Origin: Rhodocyclaceae bacterium
Lineage (GTDB): Bacteria; Pseudomonadota; Gammaproteobacteria; Burkholderiales; CAIKXV01
DNA length: 64,000 nucleotides
NCBI GenBank assembly: GCA_020248265.1
Contig: JADCHX010000010.1
Location: 1 to 64,000 of the forward strand
Direction of reading: 5' to 3'
A program made the translations under genes and the position numbers. Shown here piece after piece: positions 51,042 through 61,432 of this stretch. Each line of letters begins with the position of its first letter. Positions within the stretch are counted from its first letter, which is position 1. A model generated the notes under the pieces. That model was not told where the DNA came from, did no database searches, and worked only from the letters and a program-made list of their open reading frames with translations.

Positions 51042-52550
51042 TCAGCCTCCGGCCTCCCCGCCCAGCCCGACCGCGGCCGACAGCCGCGCGAAGGACTCCA
51101 GCATCCGGCTGCGCGACAGCGCACGCTCGGCATTGGCTGCATGCAATGCCTGCTCGGCCAGCACGACGTCCAGGAAGGGCACCAGGCCAGCCCGCCAGCG
51201 CGACCGGGCAAGCGCCACCCGCGCCGCCGCTGCATCGGCCGCGACCGCGTTCTGATCGTCCTCCGCCATCGCCTGCGCGAGACGCTGGAGGCCGTCCTCG
51301 ACCTCGCCCAGCGCCTCCAGCGCTGCCTGGCGATAGGCGATCGCCGCCGCGCGCTCGCGTGCCCGTGCGGCATCGGCCCTTGCCGCGAGCCGGCCGGCAT
51401 CGAACAGCGGTCCGGTGAGGCCTGCGAGCAGCGAGGAGGTCAGCCCGTCTCCCGCCAGCGGACCGGCAATGCGCACCGATTGCACGCCGATCAGCACGTC
51501 CAGCGTGAGCTTCGGCCAGCGATCGCGCAAGGCGGCCGCCGTCGTAGCCGATGCGGCCGCCAGTTCGTGTTCAGCGGCGCGCAGGTCAGGGCGCGAAGCG
51601 ACGACCTGCAGGGGCGTACGCATCAACGGCATCGCGTCGACGGTCGGGGCGGCCTCCAGGCGCGCCAGCGTCGGCGCAAGCGTCCCGGGCAAGTGGCCCA
51701 GCAGCGCTTCCAGCCCCAGCCGTACGCTGTCGCGCGCCGCCTCCAGCCGCGGCAACTGCGCCCGCGCGGCGGCCAGCGCAGCCCTGGCCTGCGCGACATC
51801 GAGCTCGGTGCCCAGTCCCGCACGCGTACGCGCGGCGGCCAGCCGCAGCGCATCCTCCAGCGAACGCACCGACAGCAGCGTTGCCTGTCGTCTCTCCGCA
51901 GCACCGGCAAAGGCGGCATACAACCGCACCGCCATCTCGCGCGCAGCGATGCGGGCGGCGGCCACCGCCTCGGTACGCGACTCGACCAGCGCACGCGTCG
52001 CCGATTCGCGCGCACGTCCCGCGCCGGAGACATCGAAGTCGTATCCGAACACGGCAGCGGTGCTGCGTGTCGACTGACGCACGGCGCCGTCGCCGGGCGC
52101 GTTGAAGCTGGCGGACACGCTACCGTTGACCGACGGCGCCAGCGCCGCACTCGCCGCACGCAGCGCAGCCTCGGCCTCGGCCAGACGCTCGCGCGCGAGG
52201 CGTACCGAGGCTACGTCGCCGGCGGCCTCCACCAGGCGATGCAGTTGCGGATCGTCGACCGCCAGCCACCAGCTGCCTGCAGGGCCTGGCATTCGTCCGG
52301 CGGGACGATCGTCGCCAGCGCTGCCGCTATCGGGTGCGGTCGTGGTTACGGTCGTCGTCGCATCGCGTGCGTGCGTCCAGCCGCTCGGGATCGCCGGCAA
52401 AGGCTCTAGTCCACCGCTCGGCGTCGATGCACAACCGACGATGCCGAGCGCGATCGGCAGCAGCACGGCTGAAGCGGCAGCACTCCTGCCCGGGCGCACG
52501 CCGGTTCCGGGGCACGCCGCGCGCGGCCCCTGCCGCCACCACCGGTTCAC
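51042..52550 (-). CDS. TolC/NodT-type outer membrane efflux lipoprotein
   Basis: This encodes 502 aa from a GTG at 52550 that overlaps the stop of the adaptor gene (GTGA). A lipobox-like GIVGCAS (Cys about 40) suggests a lipid anchor. The body is rich in long Ala/Arg/Leu helices, including the two repeated OEP domains (LVEAAGDVASVRLARERLAEAEAAL; GLGTELDVAQARAALAAARAQL). It forms the outer-membrane channel of an efflux system with the membrane-fusion protein and ABC subunits encoded upstream. Confidence 0.88.
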   Translation of the reverse strand: MNRWWRQGPRAACPGTGVRPGRSAAASAVLLPIALGIVGCASTPSGGLEPLPAIPSGWTHARDATTTVTTTAPDSGSAGDDRPAGRMPGPAGSWWLAVDDPQLHRLVEAAGDVASVRLARERLAEAEAALRAASAALAPSVNGSVSASFNAPGDGAVRQSTRSTAAVFGYDFDVSGAGRARESATRALVESRTEAVAAARIAAREMAVRLYAAFAGAAERRQATLLSVRSLEDALRLAAARTRAGLGTELDVAQARAALAAARAQLPRLEAARDSVRLGLEALLGHLPGTLAPTLARLEAAPTVDAMPLMRTPLQVVASRPDLRAAEHELAAASATTAAALRDRWPKLTLDVLIGVQSVRIAGPLAGDGLTSSLLAGLTGPLFDAGRLAARADAARARERAAAIAYRQAALEALGEVEDGLQRLAQAMAEDDQNAVAADAAAARVALARSRWRAGLVPFLDVVLAEQALHAANAERALSRSRMLESFARLSAAVGLGGEAGG

Positions 52551-53569
52551 CGGCGCCTCCCAGCGTCGGCCTCGATGAACACATCCATCCGCTGCCCGAT
52601 CAGCAGCGGCGCATCGCCGGCGCCGGCCGGTTCGAATCGATAGAGCACCTCGACCACCCGGCTGTCCACCCGTTGCGCCGCCCCCGACAAGGCGCGCCGG
52701 GCGCGCAGCTGAGGCTCGATGCGGGTGAACACCAGCGGGATACGCAGCCCCGGCTCGCCGCGGAACAACCCTTCGGCACGCGCGCCCGCACGCAGGCGGC
52801 CGGCATCCTCCTCGTCGATCTCGACCCGTACCTGGAGTACCCGGTCCGATCCCAGGACCATCAGCGGCTCGGGCGTGATGCCGGCCGGCGCGAACTCGCC
52901 GGGACGCACGTTGCGCCGCCAGACCCGGCCATCGATCGGCGAGCGAACCTGCAGGCGGTCCAGGTCGGTGCGTACCGAGCGCACGCGCGCATCGGCATGC
53001 TCGGCCCGGGCCCGCGCCGCCTCTGCCTGTGCACTGGCCTGGGCGAGCGCCGCACGAGCGCGCTCGACCGCGAAGCGCTGGCGCTCGACCTCGTCGCCGG
53101 ACACCGCGCGCGCATCGTCTACAGCGCCGTAGAGCGCGAGTCGCGCCTCGACATCGGCCAGCCCCGCGCGTGCCACCGGCAGCGCCGCCTCGGCCACGCG
53201 CTGCTCGGCGAGCGCCGAGCGCGCTTCGGCGCTCGCACTGTCCAGTGCCGCCGACAGCGCGCGGTCATCGAGGCGGAACAGCACCGTGCCGGCCTTTACG
53301 ACCTGTCCGGGCACCACTTCGACCGAACGCACGACGCCGGCCAGTTCGCTGGCGATCGCCACCGGTTCCGACTCCGGCTCGACGATGCCGATGCCGGCGA
53401 TCGTAGAGCCGTAGCCGGTCGCCGGCGGCGGCACCGGTGGCGCCGCCCGGGTGCGCTCCGGCTCGACGATAGACACCATCGCAAACACGAACAGGCCAGT
53501 CGCCATCAGCGGCAGCACGGCCGTCCCGGAACGGCGGCGCAATCGCCGCTGCCAGGTCTCGTCAGTCAT
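52547..53569 (-). CDS. HlyD/DevB-type periplasmic adaptor protein
   Basis: This encodes 340 aa. A single N-terminal membrane anchor (about residues 18-38) is followed by split lipoyl half-domains (VVRSVEVVPGQVVKAGTVLFRLDD; LQVRSPIDGRVWRR) around a long coiled-coil hairpin (about 95-190), then a beta-barrel domain. It links an inner-membrane exporter to the outer-membrane channel. Third gene of the ABC exporter operon, 11 bp after the ATPase gene. Confidence 0.9.
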   Translation of the reverse strand: MTDETWQRRLRRRSGTAVLPLMATGLFVFAMVSIVEPERTRAAPPVPPPATGYGSTIAGIGIVEPESEPVAIASELAGVVRSVEVVPGQVVKAGTVLFRLDDRALSAALDSASAEARSALAEQRVAEAALPVARAGLADVEARLALYGAVDDARAVSGDEVERQRFAVERARAALAQASAQAEAARARAEHADARVRSVRTDLDRLQVRSPIDGRVWRRNVRPGEFAPAGITPEPLMVLGSDRVLQVRVEIDEEDAGRLRAGARAEGLFRGEPGLRIPLVFTRIEPQLRARRALSGAAQRVDSRVVEVLYRFEPAGAGDAPLLIGQRMDVFIEADAGRRR

Positions 53570-53580
53570 CCACGCCTCCC

Positions 53581-54282
53581 TCAGTTGGCTTCCGGACGAT
53601 GCAGGATGCGCTCGCCCAGCACACGGCCGTCTTCCATCTCCACGATACGATCGGCAAATTCATGGATCCGGCTGTCGTGGGTCACCACCAGCACCGCGCG
53701 CCCGGGGGCCGCAGCGACCGCGCGCAGCAGTTCCATCACCGTGTGCCCGGTCTTCGCGTCCAGCGCCGCTGTCGGCTCGTCGCACACCACCAGCGCCGGT
53801 TCATGCACCAGCGCCCGGGCGATCGCCACCCGCTGCTGCTGCCCGCCAGAGAGCTGCCGAGGCAGCTTGTCCAGGTGCGCAGCCATGCCCAGCCGTTCCA
53901 GGACCGGCTGCGCCCGCCGGCTGGCTTCGGACAGCTTCATGCCTGCGGTCACCAGTGGGATCGCGGCATTCTCGGCAACAGTGAGGCTTGGCAGCAGGTT
54001 GTACTGCTGGAAAATGAAACCGATGCGCCGCCGGCGCAGGCGCACGCGCGCGGCGTCGTCCAGGTCCGACAACCGCTCGCCCATCACTTCCACCTCGCCC
54101 GAGGTGGCGGCCAGCGTCCCGGACAGCACCGAGAGCAGCGTCGTCTTGCCGCAGCCGGACGGCCCCACCAGCAGGGTCAGGCCGCCCGCCGGCACCTCGA
54201 TGCTGGCGCCGTGCAGCACGCGTGTCCGGCCGCCGCCGCCTTCGAACTCCATCACCACGTCGCGCGCGCTTGCCGCGATCAT
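53581..54282 (-). CDS. ABC transporter ATP-binding protein (DevA/LolD/MacB type)
   Basis: This encodes 233 aa. Walker A is GPSGCGKTT (about 40-48), the signature is LSGGQQQRVAIARAL (about 140-155) and Walker B is LVVCDEPTAALD (about 160-172). The IGFIFQQYNLLPSLT segment is typical of the DevA/LolD/MacB class that energises mechanotransmission rather than substrate passage. It pairs with the FtsX-like permease encoded 3 bp upstream. Confidence 0.94.
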   Translation of the reverse strand: MIAASARDVVMEFEGGGGRTRVLHGASIEVPAGGLTLLVGPSGCGKTTLLSVLSGTLAATSGEVEVMGERLSDLDDAARVRLRRRRIGFIFQQYNLLPSLTVAENAAIPLVTAGMKLSEASRRAQPVLERLGMAAHLDKLPRQLSGGQQQRVAIARALVHEPALVVCDEPTAALDAKTGHTVMELLRAVAAAPGRAVLVVTHDSRIHEFADRIVEMEDGRVLGERILHRPEAN

Positions 54283-54285
54283 CGC

Positions 54286-55425
54286 TCAGCCCCTGAACAC
54301 GATGGCTGGGTCGACGACGAACACCCGGCGCACGCTGAACAGGCAGGACAGCACCAGGATCAGCGCGATCACGCCCGCTGTCGCCACCACCACCTGCGGC
54401 ACCAGCCGGAAGCCCTCGAGCGCCGCCGAGCCGCTGGTCACCTCGAAGAAGATCGCGCACAGCCCGACGCCGATGCCATAGCCGAGCGCGCCCACCACCG
54501 CCGCCTGGGCCAGCACCATGCCCAGGATCTGCCTGTTGGTCGCACCGATCGCCTTGAGTGCGCCGAACTGGCGCAGGTTCTCGAACACGAACAGATAGAA
54601 GGTCTGTGCGGTCACGGCTGCGCCCACCAGGATGCCGAGCATCACGGTGATGCCGAAGTTCACCGGGATGCCGGTACGGGTGAGCACGTATTCGACGCTG
54701 CGCCAGGCGAATGCGTCCCAGGTCAGTGCCTGCAATCCGGTACGCGCGGCGATGCGCGCAGCGAGTTCCGCCGGGTCGATGCCTGGCGCGGCCTTGACGA
54801 CCACATACGACAGCACGTTGCGCTGCGGCGGCAGCAGGCGCACGGCATCGGAATACCGCATGTAGGCGATCGGCCAGGTGATGAACGTCGGCGAGACGTC
54901 CGCGATGCCGGTCAGTTCGACCCGCACGTCGTTGATCTCGGCGCTGCGTCCCAGCGGCACGTCCTCGCCGGGCCAGATGAACTGCGCACCCTGCAGGTCG
55001 AGTACGATGCCGTTCGGACGGCGCAACGCGGACAGGTCGCCCTTCACCCACTGGTGCGGCGCACCGACCAGCGTGGCATCGTCCACGCCGACCAGGAACA
55101 CCTGGTTGATGAGCCCTTCACGGGTGCGCAGGATGGCAGTGCCCTTGTAGAATGGGACGGCCCACTCGACGCCATCCACCCCGCGGATGCGTCCGAGGTC
55201 CACATCGCGCAGCGGCTCGACTTCGTCTACGTAGCGCACGCGTGGATCCATCACCCACAGGTCGACCTCGCGCACGTCCAGCACCTGATTGGCCGTGCGT
55301 ATCATCAGCGACACGAAGATCGACGCCTGCTGCGAAATCAGCAGCGTCGCGAACGCGATGCCGCTGACCAGGCCCAGATATTTGGTCCGGTCGCCGGACA
55401 GCATGCGCAGCGCAATCTCGATCAT
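54286..55425 (-). CDS. ABC transporter permease, DevC-like (FtsX family)
   Basis: This encodes 379 aa with one transmembrane helix near the N terminus (about 15-38), a large periplasmic domain (about 40-255) and three C-terminal helices, the FtsX/MacB/DevC layout. LRQFGALKAIGATNRQILGMVLAQA is the usual cytoplasmic coupling region. In cyanobacteria DevBCA with TolC exports glycolipids; in proteobacteria the substrate is mostly unknown. First gene of the exporter operon, divergent from tetR across 54 bp containing an operator-like palindrome. Confidence 0.88.
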   Translation of the reverse strand: MIEIALRMLSGDRTKYLGLVSGIAFATLLISQQASIFVSLMIRTANQVLDVREVDLWVMDPRVRYVDEVEPLRDVDLGRIRGVDGVEWAVPFYKGTAILRTREGLINQVFLVGVDDATLVGAPHQWVKGDLSALRRPNGIVLDLQGAQFIWPGEDVPLGRSAEINDVRVELTGIADVSPTFITWPIAYMRYSDAVRLLPPQRNVLSYVVVKAAPGIDPAELAARIAARTGLQALTWDAFAWRSVEYVLTRTGIPVNFGITVMLGILVGAAVTAQTFYLFVFENLRQFGALKAIGATNRQILGMVLAQAAVVGALGYGIGVGLCAIFFEVTSGSAALEGFRLVPQVVVATAGVIALILVLSCLFSVRRVFVVDPAIVFRG

Positions 55426-55444
55426 CGTATACCACGCGCGTAAT

Positions 55445-55473
55445 GTTTAATAAACTGTACGGTACAGTATAGT
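55445..55473 (+). promoter_or_regulatory. Candidate tetR promoter (possibly leaderless)
   Basis: A TATAGT -10 at 55468-55473 and a weak GTTTAA -35 at 55445-55450 are spaced by 17 bp. The ATG at 55480 lies six bases after the -10, so transcription would begin at or next to the start codon, giving a leaderless message. Confidence 0.45.
55454..55468. promoter_or_regulatory. TetR operator-like palindrome
   Basis: ACTGTAC-G-GTACAGT is a perfect 15-bp inverted repeat in the 54-bp gap between the exporter operon and tetR. A shorter palindrome GTTTA-A-TAAAC lies at 55445-55455. The site overlaps the likely tetR promoter, so binding would repress both directions. Confidence 0.65.
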
Positions 55474-55479
55474 ATTCTG

Positions 55480-56253
55480 ATGAGCAAGCAGTCTATCCAT
55501 GGCGTGATGGTTTCGACCGCTGGCGCAGGCCATGTGCGTCCTGCCGCGGACGCTCCTGCGCGATCGCGCGGGCGCGGACGTCCGCGCGACGAATCGAAGC
55601 GCGCCTCCATCGTGCTGGCAGCGCAGACACTGTTCTGCGCAAACGGCTACGGCGCGACCACCATGGAAGCGATCGCCGAGCATGCCGGCGTGTCCAAGCT
55701 GACGGTCTACAACCAGTTCGGCTCCAAGCAGGACGTGTTCGTCTCGGCGGTCACCACGAAATGTGCCGAGATGCTGGCTCCGCTCGACCTCGCAGCCACC
55801 GGGCACATGGCGCCCCGGCGTGCGTTGATCGCCGTGGGCGACACGTTCCTCGGGCTACTGCTCAGCCCCGAGGCGGTCGCGATGTTCCGGCTGATCATGC
55901 AGGAGCAGTCGAGCGAGCTGTCGGAACTGTTCTACCGCTCGGCGATCCAGCCCACGATCGAGCAGGTCGCCTCGGTCATCGCCGGCTTCGAACCCGATGC
56001 GCGCCTTTCCGTCGGCGATCCACGGCAGGCTTCGCACGACTATCTGGATCTGGTCAAGGGACGTCCGTTCCTGCTTTCACAGATGGGACTGCCGCCGATG
56101 GGCCAGTCCGAACTCGAACGGCATGTCGAGCACTGCGCCGACCTGATGCTGCGCGCCTGGACCCGACCTGCGGTCACTGGAGCGGACGGCCGCACGCGCA
56201 CCAGGGCTGCAGCAGGTCCGGTCGCCGGCCTCCGGCGCTCGAAACGCGGCTGA
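55480..56253 (+). CDS. TetR/AcrR-family transcriptional regulator
   Basis: This encodes 257 aa. After a 30-residue Arg/Ala-rich leader comes the TetR HTH (ASIVLAAQTLFCANGYGATTMEAIAEHAGVSKLTVYNQFGSKQDVF, about residues 42-87), followed by an all-helical ligand-binding domain. The leader is longer than usual; an internal ATG eight codons in is an alternative start. It is divergent from the DevCAB/TolC exporter genes and, with the palindrome between them, is the likely repressor that releases the exporter when its ligand binds. Confidence 0.9.
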   Translation: MSKQSIHGVMVSTAGAGHVRPAADAPARSRGRGRPRDESKRASIVLAAQTLFCANGYGATTMEAIAEHAGVSKLTVYNQFGSKQDVFVSAVTTKCAEMLAPLDLAATGHMAPRRALIAVGDTFLGLLLSPEAVAMFRLIMQEQSSELSELFYRSAIQPTIEQVASVIAGFEPDARLSVGDPRQASHDYLDLVKGRPFLLSQMGLPPMGQSELERHVEHCADLMLRAWTRPAVTGADGRTRTRAAAGPVAGLRRSKRG

Positions 56254-56426
56254 AGCTGCAGCGGACGTTCAGCGCAGCGCCGACAATGCCTCGACCTTCG
56301 TGTCGACGAAACCAGCCTCGAGCTGCGCGATGCTGTCGGCACACGCCCGGCCAGCGCCTGATCGGCGCCCTCGCCCGGACGCTCGGGCGCAGCACTCTCC
56401 GTTAACGCGCAGGCATCGCTCCAACG

Positions 56427-59054
56427 CTACAGCCGTTCCCCCACCCAGGCCTCGACCGCAGCCAGCGCCTGCGGCAGTTTCGCCGGTTCGGTTCCGCCCG
56501 CCTGTGCCATGTCGGCCCGGCCGCCGCCCTTGCCGCCGACCTGCTGTGCGACGAAGTTCACGACTTCGCCCGCCTTCACCTTGCCGACGAGATCCGGGGT
56601 CACGCCGGCGATCAGCGTGACCTTGCCGTCCGCGGTGCCACCGAGCACGATCACCGCCGACTTCAGCTTGTCCTTCAGCTTGTCCATCGTCTCGCGCAGC
56701 GCCTTTGCATCGCCGGTATCGAGCGACACGGCCAGCACCTTGATGCCCTTGACGTCGACCGCGCGCGTGAAGAGGTCCTCGCCCTGCGACGAAGCCATCT
56801 TCGACTTCAGCCGGCCGAGTTCCTTCTCGAGCATCCGCACCTGGTCGAGCACCTGCCCCACGCGCGCCTGCAGTTCGGCCGGGCTGGTCCTGAGCACCGA
56901 CGCCATCTCGGACAGCGAACGGTCGATCCGCTGCACGTGGGCTAGAGAGCCTTCGCCCGTGACCGCCTCGACCCGGCGGATGCCGGCCGCCACGCCACCT
57001 TCCATCAGTACCTTGAAGAAGCCGATGTCACCGGTGCGGGACACGTGGGTACCACCACACAGTTCGGTCGAGAACGCAGCCGACCTGTCGCCGCCCATCG
57101 ACAGCACCCGCACCTCGTCGCCGTACTTCTCGCCGAACAGGGCCATCGCACCAGCCTTGATCGCATCGTCGTACTTCATCACGCGTGCGCCGACCGCCGT
57201 GTTGCGGCGGATCTCGGTATTGACCAGCACCTCGACCGCCGCGATCTCGTCGGCGCTCATCGGCCTGTCGTGCGAAAAGTCGAACCGGGTGCGGTCGGCA
57301 TCGACCAGCGAGCCCTTCTGCTGCACATGCGCGCCGAGCACCTTGCGCAGCGCCGCATGCATCAGGTGCGTGGCCGAATGGTTGGCTGCCGCCCGCGAAC
57401 GCGCGACGATGTCGACCCGCGCACCGAGCGTCTCGCCGATCGCGATCGAACCGGTCATGATCTTGCCATGGTGGCCGAACACGTCCGGCTGGATCTTCGT
57501 CGTGTCGTCGACCGTGAACGTGCCGGAGGCGCCGACCAGTTCGCCGACATCGCCCACCTGGCCACCGGACTCGGCATAGAACGGCGTCTCGTCGAGCACG
57601 ATGATCGCCGTGTCACCAGCACCCACCTTGTCCACCGCCGTGCCGCCGACGTACAGCGCCACCACCCTGCCCTCGGACTCGAGCGTGTCGTATCCCTTGA
57701 AACGGGTCTTGTCGCCGGAATACGCGACCGCCGCAGCCGACTTGAACTTGCCCGCCGCCCGCGCCTGCTCGCGCTGCCGGCTCATCGCCTGCTCGAAGCC
57801 GGCGATATCGACCGTCTTGCCACGCTCACGCGCGATGTCCGCGGTCAGGTCCACCGGAAAACCGAAGGTGTCATACAGCGTGAACACCATCTCGCCGTCG
57901 AGCACATTGTCCTCGCGGGTGAGCGCGCCTTCGAGGATTCGCATGCCGTTCTCGAGGGTTTCGCCGAAACGCTCCTCTTCGGCCTTCAGTACCTGCTCGA
58001 CCCGCGTGGCCTCTTGTACCAGTTCAGGGTAGGCCTCGCCCATCTGCTCGACCAGCGGGCCGACCAGGCGATGGAAGAACGGCTTCTGCTGCCCGAGCTT
58101 GTAGCCGTGGCGCAGCGCGCGCCGGATGATGCGGCGCAGCACATAGCCGCGGCCCTCGCTTCCGGGGATGACCCCGTCGACGATCAGGAACGCACAGGCG
58201 CGGATGTGGTCGGCGATCACCTTCAACGAGTTTGCTTCGAGATCCTTCGTGCCCGTCTCGCGCGCAGCCGCGCCGATCAGCGCCTGGAACAGGTCGATCT
58301 CGTAGTTGCTGTGCACATGCTGCAGCACCGCTGCGATCCGCTCCAGGCCCATGCCGGTATCGACCGAGGGCTTGGGCAGCGGGTTCATGTTGCCCGCCTC
58401 GTCGCGGTTGAACTGCATGAACACCAGGTTCCATATCTCGATGTAGCGATCGCCATCCGCGTCGGGCGACCCCGGCGGACCACCTTCGACCTCCGGGCCG
58501 TGGTCGAAGAAGATCTCGCTGCACGGACCGCAGGGACCGGTATCGGCCATCTGCCAGAAGTTGTCCGACGCATAAGGCGCACCCTTGTTGTCGCCGATGC
58601 GCACGATACGTTCGACCGGCACGCCGATCTCATCCTTCCAGATCGTGAAGGCCTCGTCGTCCGTGTGGTAGACGGTGACCCACAGCTTGTCCTTGGGCAA
58701 CTGGTAGACGCTGGTCAGCAGCGTCCACGCATGGTGGATCGCCTCGCGCTTGAAGTAGTCGCCGAAACTGAAGTTGCCCAGCATCTCGAAGAAGGTATGG
58801 TGCCGGGCCGTGTAGCCGACGTTCTCGAGGTCGTTGTGCTTGCCACCAGCGCGCACCGAGCGCTGCGAAGTGGTCGCCTTCGTATACGCCCGCTTGTCGG
58901 TGCCGAGGAAAACGTCCTTGAACTGCACCATGCCGCTGTTGACGAACAGCAGGGTCGGGTCGTTGCCGGGCACCAGGCTCGACGAACGCACGACGGTGTG
59001 CCCCTGCTGCTCGAAGTACTGGAGGAACTTCGCCCGGATCTCGTTGGCTGTCAT
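56427..59054 (-). CDS. alaS: Alanyl-tRNA synthetase
   Basis: This encodes 875 aa from ATG 59054 ([19 protein letters not shown]), the standard family start; the frame is open 20 codons further upstream. Class II catalytic core (residues 1-350) includes [28 protein letters not shown] and GMGLERI; the editing domain holds [13 protein letters not shown] and [13 protein letters not shown]; the C-Ala domain ends near [13 protein letters not shown]. It charges tRNA-Ala and clears mischarged Ser and Gly. Last of the lexA-recA-recX-alaS series; 173 bp downstream before tetR hold no visible gene. Confidence 0.97.
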   Translation of the reverse strand: MTANEIRAKFLQYFEQQGHTVVRSSSLVPGNDPTLLFVNSGMVQFKDVFLGTDKRAYTKATTSQRSVRAGGKHNDLENVGYTARHHTFFEMLGNFSFGDYFKREAIHHAWTLLTSVYQLPKDKLWVTVYHTDDEAFTIWKDEIGVPVERIVRIGDNKGAPYASDNFWQMADTGPCGPCSEIFFDHGPEVEGGPPGSPDADGDRYIEIWNLVFMQFNRDEAGNMNPLPKPSVDTGMGLERIAAVLQHVHSNYEIDLFQALIGAAARETGTKDLEANSLKVIADHIRACAFLIVDGVIPGSEGRGYVLRRIIRRALRHGYKLGQQKPFFHRLVGPLVEQMGEAYPELVQEATRVEQVLKAEEERFGETLENGMRILEGALTREDNVLDGEMVFTLYDTFGFPVDLTADIARERGKTVDIAGFEQAMSRQREQARAAGKFKSAAAVAYSGDKTRFKGYDTLESEGRVVALYVGGTAVDKVGAGDTAIIVLDETPFYAESGGQVGDVGELVGASGTFTVDDTTKIQPDVFGHHGKIMTGSIAIGETLGARVDIVARSRAAANHSATHLMHAALRKVLGAHVQQKGSLVDADRTRFDFSHDRPMSADEIAAVEVLVNTEIRRNTAVGARVMKYDDAIKAGAMALFGEKYGDEVRVLSMGGDRSAAFSTELCGGTHVSRTGDIGFFKVLMEGGVAAGIRRVEAVTGEGSLAHVQRIDRSLSEMASVLRTSPAELQARVGQVLDQVRMLEKELGRLKSKMASSQGEDLFTRAVDVKGIKVLAVSLDTGDAKALRETMDKLKDKLKSAVIVLGGTADGKVTLIAGVTPDLVGKVKAGEVVNFVAQQVGGKGGGRADMAQAGGTEPAKLPQALAAVEAWVGERL

Positions 59055-59146
59055 TTCGGCTTTCGGTCGATGCAGGCGCCGCAGGCGCCGATGCACGGAT
59101 GGAAAATGTGACAAGCCTTGGATTATAGGGCGGAAAGTAACACCAC

Positions 59147-59620
59147 TCAGTCGAGCGGATCGTCCGGCTCTTCATCGATCGAACGATCCTTCAGCACCTG
59201 GGCGATGGTGGCTCCGCTGAAGCCACGCGTGCGCAGGAACCGGATCTGCCGCATGCGGTCTTTCGCATCGGCTGGAGCAGTACCGAACTTGCGCCGCCAG
59301 ACATCCCTGGCGATGGCCAGTTCGCCCTGCCTCAGGGCTGGGGCGGCTTCCCCGACGAGGGTCGGATCGACCCCGCGGCGACGCAGGTCGTTGAGCACCC
59401 GGGCTGCACCGAAACGCTGCGAATGGTTGACCACCTGCTCGACCAGGCGCTTCTCCGACAGCCAGCCGCGGGCGACGAAATCGTCGAGCAGCGCGTCGAT
59501 GTCGTCATCGGGGCCGGCATGCCGCCTTAGCTTGGCGAGCAGTTCCGCCCGGGAATGCTCGCGGCGCGCCAGGTAGCCGAGCGCCCGGCCGCGCAGCGAA
59601 AGCGGTGGACGAGGCGGCAA
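59147..59620 (-). CDS. recX: Regulatory protein RecX
   Basis: This encodes 157 aa from a probable TTG at 59620; no ATG or GTG lies at a fitting place. The three-helix RecX repeats are visible: [37 protein letters not shown] and the later [16 protein letters not shown]. RecX binds RecA filaments and caps their growth. It lies 59 bp after recA on the same strand, its usual place, and is followed by alaS. Confidence 0.88.
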   Translation of the reverse strand: MPPRPPLSLRGRALGYLARREHSRAELLAKLRRHAGPDDDIDALLDDFVARGWLSEKRLVEQVVNHSQRFGAARVLNDLRRRGVDPTLVGEAAPALRQGELAIARDVWRRKFGTAPADAKDRMRQIRFLRTRGFSGATIAQVLKDRSIDEEPDDPLD

Positions 59621-59679
59621 CGCGGCGCCCGCGAAGGTTCCGTGAAAAAGCCGGCAGCCGGGCGGCCGAAGCGTTCCGG

Positions 59680-60714
59680 TCAGGCCTCTTCTTCTTCGTC
59701 GTCCTCGACTTCGTCGACGAGCGAGGGTGTGCTGACGGCCGCGCGGATCTTGCCTTCGATCTCCATCGCGAGTTCGTTGTGCTCGCGGAGGTAATCGCGG
59801 GCGTTGTCCTTGCCCTGACCGATGCGCTCGCCGTTGTAGCTGTACCAGGCACCGGCCTTGTCGACGATCTTGTGCAACACGCCGAGCTCGACAATCTCGC
59901 CATGGCGCGAGATGCCCTCCCCGTAGAGGATGTCGAATTCGGCCTGGCGGAACGGCGGCGCCATCTTGTTCTTGACGACCTTGACCCGGGTCTCGGCACC
60001 GATCACTTCCTCGCCCTTCTTGATCGAGCCGATGCGGCGGATATCGAGGCGCACCGACGCGTAGAACTTGAGTGCATTGCCGCCGGTGGTGGTCTCCGGG
60101 CTGCCGAACATCACGCCGATCTTCATCCGGATCTGGTTGATGAAGATCACCAGCGTGTTGGAGCGCTTGATGTTCGCGGTGAGCTTGCGCAGCGCCTGGG
60201 ACATCAGGCGGGCCTGCAGGCCAGGAAGCTGATCGCCCATGTCGCCTTCGATCTCGGCCTTCGGCGTCAGCGCCGCAACCGAGTCGATGACCACGATGTC
60301 GACCGAGCCGGAGCGCACGAGCATGTCTGCGATCTCGAGCGCCTGTTCGCCGCTGTCGGGCTGGGAGATCAGCAGATCTTCGATCTGCACGCCGAGCTTG
60401 CGGGCGTACTGGGGATCGAGCGCATGCTCGGCGTCGATGAACGCCGCAGTGCCGCCGAGCTTCTGCATTTCGGCAATCGCCTGCAGCGTCAGCGTGGTCT
60501 TGCCGGAGGATTCAGGGCCATAGATCTCGACGATCCGGCCGCGCGGCAGCCCGCCGATGCCGAGCGCGAGGTCGAGGCCGAGCGATCCGGTGGAGACCAC
60601 GTCGATCTCCTTGTTCACCTCGGCTGTGCCGAGCTTCATGATCGACCCTTTGCCGAACTGCTTCTCGATCTGCGAAAGGGCTGCGACCAGTGCCTTCTGC
60701 TTGTTGGTATCCAT
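59680..60714 (-). CDS. recA: Recombinase RecA
   Basis: This encodes 344 aa from ATG 60714 ([20 protein letters not shown]), the usual betaproteobacterial start. Walker A is GPESSGKTT (about 67-75) and Walker B includes [12 protein letters not shown]; the [17 protein letters not shown] loop and NQIRMKIG are present, and the tail is acidic ([11 protein letters not shown]). It forms the filament for strand exchange and stimulates LexA self-cleavage. The 118-bp gap to lexA contains no clear CTGT-type LexA box. Confidence 0.98.
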   Translation of the reverse strand: MDTNKQKALVAALSQIEKQFGKGSIMKLGTAEVNKEIDVVSTGSLGLDLALGIGGLPRGRIVEIYGPESSGKTTLTLQAIAEMQKLGGTAAFIDAEHALDPQYARKLGVQIEDLLISQPDSGEQALEIADMLVRSGSVDIVVIDSVAALTPKAEIEGDMGDQLPGLQARLMSQALRKLTANIKRSNTLVIFINQIRMKIGVMFGSPETTTGGNALKFYASVRLDIRRIGSIKKGEEVIGAETRVKVVKNKMAPPFRQAEFDILYGEGISRHGEIVELGVLHKIVDKAGAWYSYNGERIGQGKDNARDYLREHNELAMEIEGKIRAAVSTPSLVDEVEDDEEEEA

Positions 60715-60832
60715 CTGCTGGTGTACTCCTGAGTCAGGCGGCATTATCGCATCCTCTTCTGTTGTGTTCTGGCGGGAAAACGGGCTTTGGCGGACATTAC
60801 GAGGGGTTCGGACGGCAGGCTTTCCGGAGGCT

Positions 60833-61432
60833 TCAGATTGCGTTCAGGTCACGCACGACACCGATCGCGATCCCTTCGATCACGAGCGGCGTGCGGGCGA
60901 GTTCGATGACGATGGGCGAGAACTCGGGGTTCTCGGCGATCAGGTAGGCACGGCCCGCCTTGCGCTTTAGCCGCTTGACGGTGACTTCATCGTCGACACG
61001 GGCCACGACGATCTGGCCGTCGCGCGCCTCGCTGGCCTTGTGCACCACCAGCCAGTCGCCGTCGAGGATGCCCGCGTCACGCATGCTCCAGCCGCGTACC
61101 TTCAGCAGGTAATCGGCACGGAGCTTGAACAGGTTCGGGTTGACCGGGTAGTGGCCGACGACGTTTTCCGCGGCCAGCAGCGGTGCGCCGGCAGCGACCT
61201 GGCCGACCAGCGGCAGGCCGGAGGGCTCGGTCAGCCGGAGCCCGCGCGCCATGCCCGAGAGGGTTATGGCTCCCTTTTTTTCGAGCGCGCGCAGGTGCTC
61301 TTCGGCAGACGCTGGCGACTTGAAACCGAACGCGCGTGCGAGTTCGGCGCGGGTCGGCGGCATGCCCTCGGACTCCACGAAACCGCGGATGAAGTCGAGG
61401 ATTTCCTGCTGGCGTGGGGTCAGACCGTCCAT
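60833..61432 (-). CDS. lexA: SOS repressor LexA
   Basis: This encodes 199 aa. The winged HTH ([34 protein letters not shown]) is followed by the cleavage site Ala-Gly in [14 protein letters not shown] and the S24 protease dyad: Ser in [10 protein letters not shown] (about 118) and Lys in [11 protein letters not shown] (about 155). RecA filaments trigger its self-cleavage, inducing DNA repair genes. The start codon overlaps a 22-bp palindrome, probably its own operator. Confidence 0.96.
   Translation of the reverse strand: MDGLTPRQQEILDFIRGFVESEGMPPTRAELARAFGFKSPASAEEHLRALEKKGAITLSGMARGLRLTEPSGLPLVGQVAAGAPLLAAENVVGHYPVNPNLFKLRADYLLKVRGWSMRDAGILDGDWLVVHKASEARDGQIVVARVDDEVTVKRLKRKAGRAYLIAENPEFSPIVIELARTPLVIEGIAIGVVRDLNAI

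Noticed and set aside
52334-54481. Long open frame on the plus strand through the exporter genes
   Set aside because: Low-complexity Arg/Ser/Pro-rich shadow of three well-identified minus-strand genes.
56254-56426. Possible small gene between tetR and alaS
   Set aside because: Short frames here show no start with a ribosome site and no recognisable sequence; treated as intergenic.
57045-59111. 688-codon open frame opposite alaS
   Set aside because: Antisense shadow; alaS motifs are unmistakable on the other strand.
60715-60832. LexA box upstream of recA
   Set aside because: No CTGT-N8-ACAG site and no copy of the lexA palindrome is visible in this gap; only a GATAAT -10-like element with no good -35.
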